NCBI GenBank assembly: GCA_963519845.1
Contig: CAUQNX010000014.1
Coordinates: forward strand, 1 to 64,000
Direction of reading: 5' to 3'
Length of the DNA stretch: 64,000 bases
From: Moellerella sp963519845
Lineage (GTDB): Bacteria; Pseudomonadota; Gammaproteobacteria; Enterobacterales; Enterobacteriaceae
Shown: piece by piece, positions 63,664 to 64,000 of the stretch
Layout of the letters: every line of letters starts with the position of its first letter
How positions within the stretch are numbered: position 1 is the stretch's first letter
Translations under genes and position numbers: made by a program
Notes under the pieces: generated by a model
Seen by the model: only the letters and a program-made list of their open reading frames with translations
Told to the model about the DNA's origin: nothing
Databases searched by the model: none

Positions 63664-64000
63664 TTAGGCGGGCAGTGCAACCAATTGTTTTAACAAATTA
63701 TCAACTGGTGCGGCGAGGCCAACTGTTGCGCCACGCTGTAAGTTATACCAAAGACCCTTCCCATCATCCATCAAAGATGAGAAGTCCTGAATATTAACCT
63801 TTATAGGGATAATATCTAGATGAAAATGGCTGAATGTATGACGAAACGCGATTAATTGCTGTGGTTCATCATATTTTATGCCTGAATCATCTAACCATAA
63901 TAATAGATTTTCACGACTTTCAAACTGCGGAAAAGCAAATAATCCGCCCCAGATACCTGATGGTGGGCGCTGCTCTAACCATACATCATCTTTATCTTGC
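63664..64000 (-). CDS. mutY: A/G-specific adenine DNA glycosylase MutY, 3' part
   Basis: The last 111 codons of mutY, cut by the right edge of the window. The reading VWLEQRPPSGIWGGLFAFPQ and AFRHTFSHFHLDI belong to the C-terminal NUDIX-like domain that recognises 8-oxoG opposite A. The protein ends LKQLVALPA. The yggX start follows 18 bp after the mutY stop. Confidence 0.95.
   Translation of the reverse strand, partial: QDKDDVWLEQRPPSGIWGGLFAFPQFESRENLLLWLDDSGIKYDEPQQLIAFRHTFSHFHLDIIPIKVNIQDFSSLMDDGKGLWYNLQRGATVGLAAPVDNLLKQLVALPA

Noticed and set aside
1..64000. Search for CRISPR arrays, prophage, complete insertion sequences and a replication origin
   Set aside because: No regularly spaced repeats, no transposase, integrase or phage structural genes, and no DnaA-box cluster were recognised.

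Overview
The window looks like chromosomal DNA of an AT-rich member of the Enterobacterales, most likely Morganellaceae (Providencia/Proteus type). The evidence is the conserved mutY-yggX-mltC block next to a tRNA-Phe, an Mrp-like chaperone-usher fimbrial operon with MrpJ-type Cro/CI regulators, a dmsABC-dmsD reductase set, dsdCXA, and a complete pgtPCBA phosphoglycerate uptake system. No species name can be fixed from the sequence alone. I see no phage, no complete insertion sequence, no integrase and no CRISPR array.

Region 1 (1-19.9 kb) is a carbohydrate locus built from two divergent gene sets around a 0.8 kb control region. Leftward: a radical-SAM sulfatase maturase, a Sec-exported sulfatase, a DUF2264 protein, tagatose-bisphosphate aldolase KbaY and a DJ-1-like protein. 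After a terminator follow a Tat-exported sulfatase and an outer-membrane porin cut by the window edge. Rightward: AgaR, KbaZ, AgaS, a complete mannose-family PTS (IIB, IIC, IID, IIA), NagA/AgaA, KduI, KduD and a GH105-type unsaturated uronyl hydrolase. Together these genes describe desulfation in the periplasm, PTS import, cytoplasmic cleavage of an unsaturated uronyl-(N-acetyl)galactosamine unit, and feeding of its halves into the tagatose and 2-keto-3-deoxygluconate routes. That is the pattern expected for chondroitin/dermatan-sulfate-type oligosaccharides. No polysaccharide lyase is visible here.

Region 2 (20-25.4 kb) holds a small unknown gene and the anaerobic DMSO reductase genes dmsABC with chaperone dmsD, all leftward. 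Region 3 (26.4-31.5 kb) is a CoA-metabolism operon: acyl-CoA synthetase, CoA-transferase, short-chain dehydrogenase and thiolase. It suits short-chain (hydroxy/keto) acid use. Region 4 (31.6-41.9 kb) handles C3 acids: an MFS transporter with glycerate kinase and a CdaR-type regulator, then pgtP and the divergent pgtCBA sensor-regulator genes.

Region 5 (41.9-53.6 kb) is AT-rich and regulatory/accessory: an MrpJ-like regulator, a MarT/CadC-like membrane regulator with its FidL-like partner, dsdA-dsdX with dsdC, an AaeXAB-like efflux operon, and a 1.4 kb degraded stretch. Region 6 (53.6-61.5 kb) starts with a second MrpJ-like regulator and continues with an eight-gene fimbrial operon (major subunit, PapH-like subunit, usher, chaperone, three minor subunits, tip protein). 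Region 7 (61.9-64 kb) is the core block: tRNA-Phe, mltC, yggX and the 3' end of mutY.

The observations most worth checking are the PTS-linked sulfated-disaccharide pathway, two RNA/operator structures that involve the Shine-Dalgarno sequences of agaR and kbaZ, and twin promoters in front of the two MrpJ-like regulators, identical in layout.
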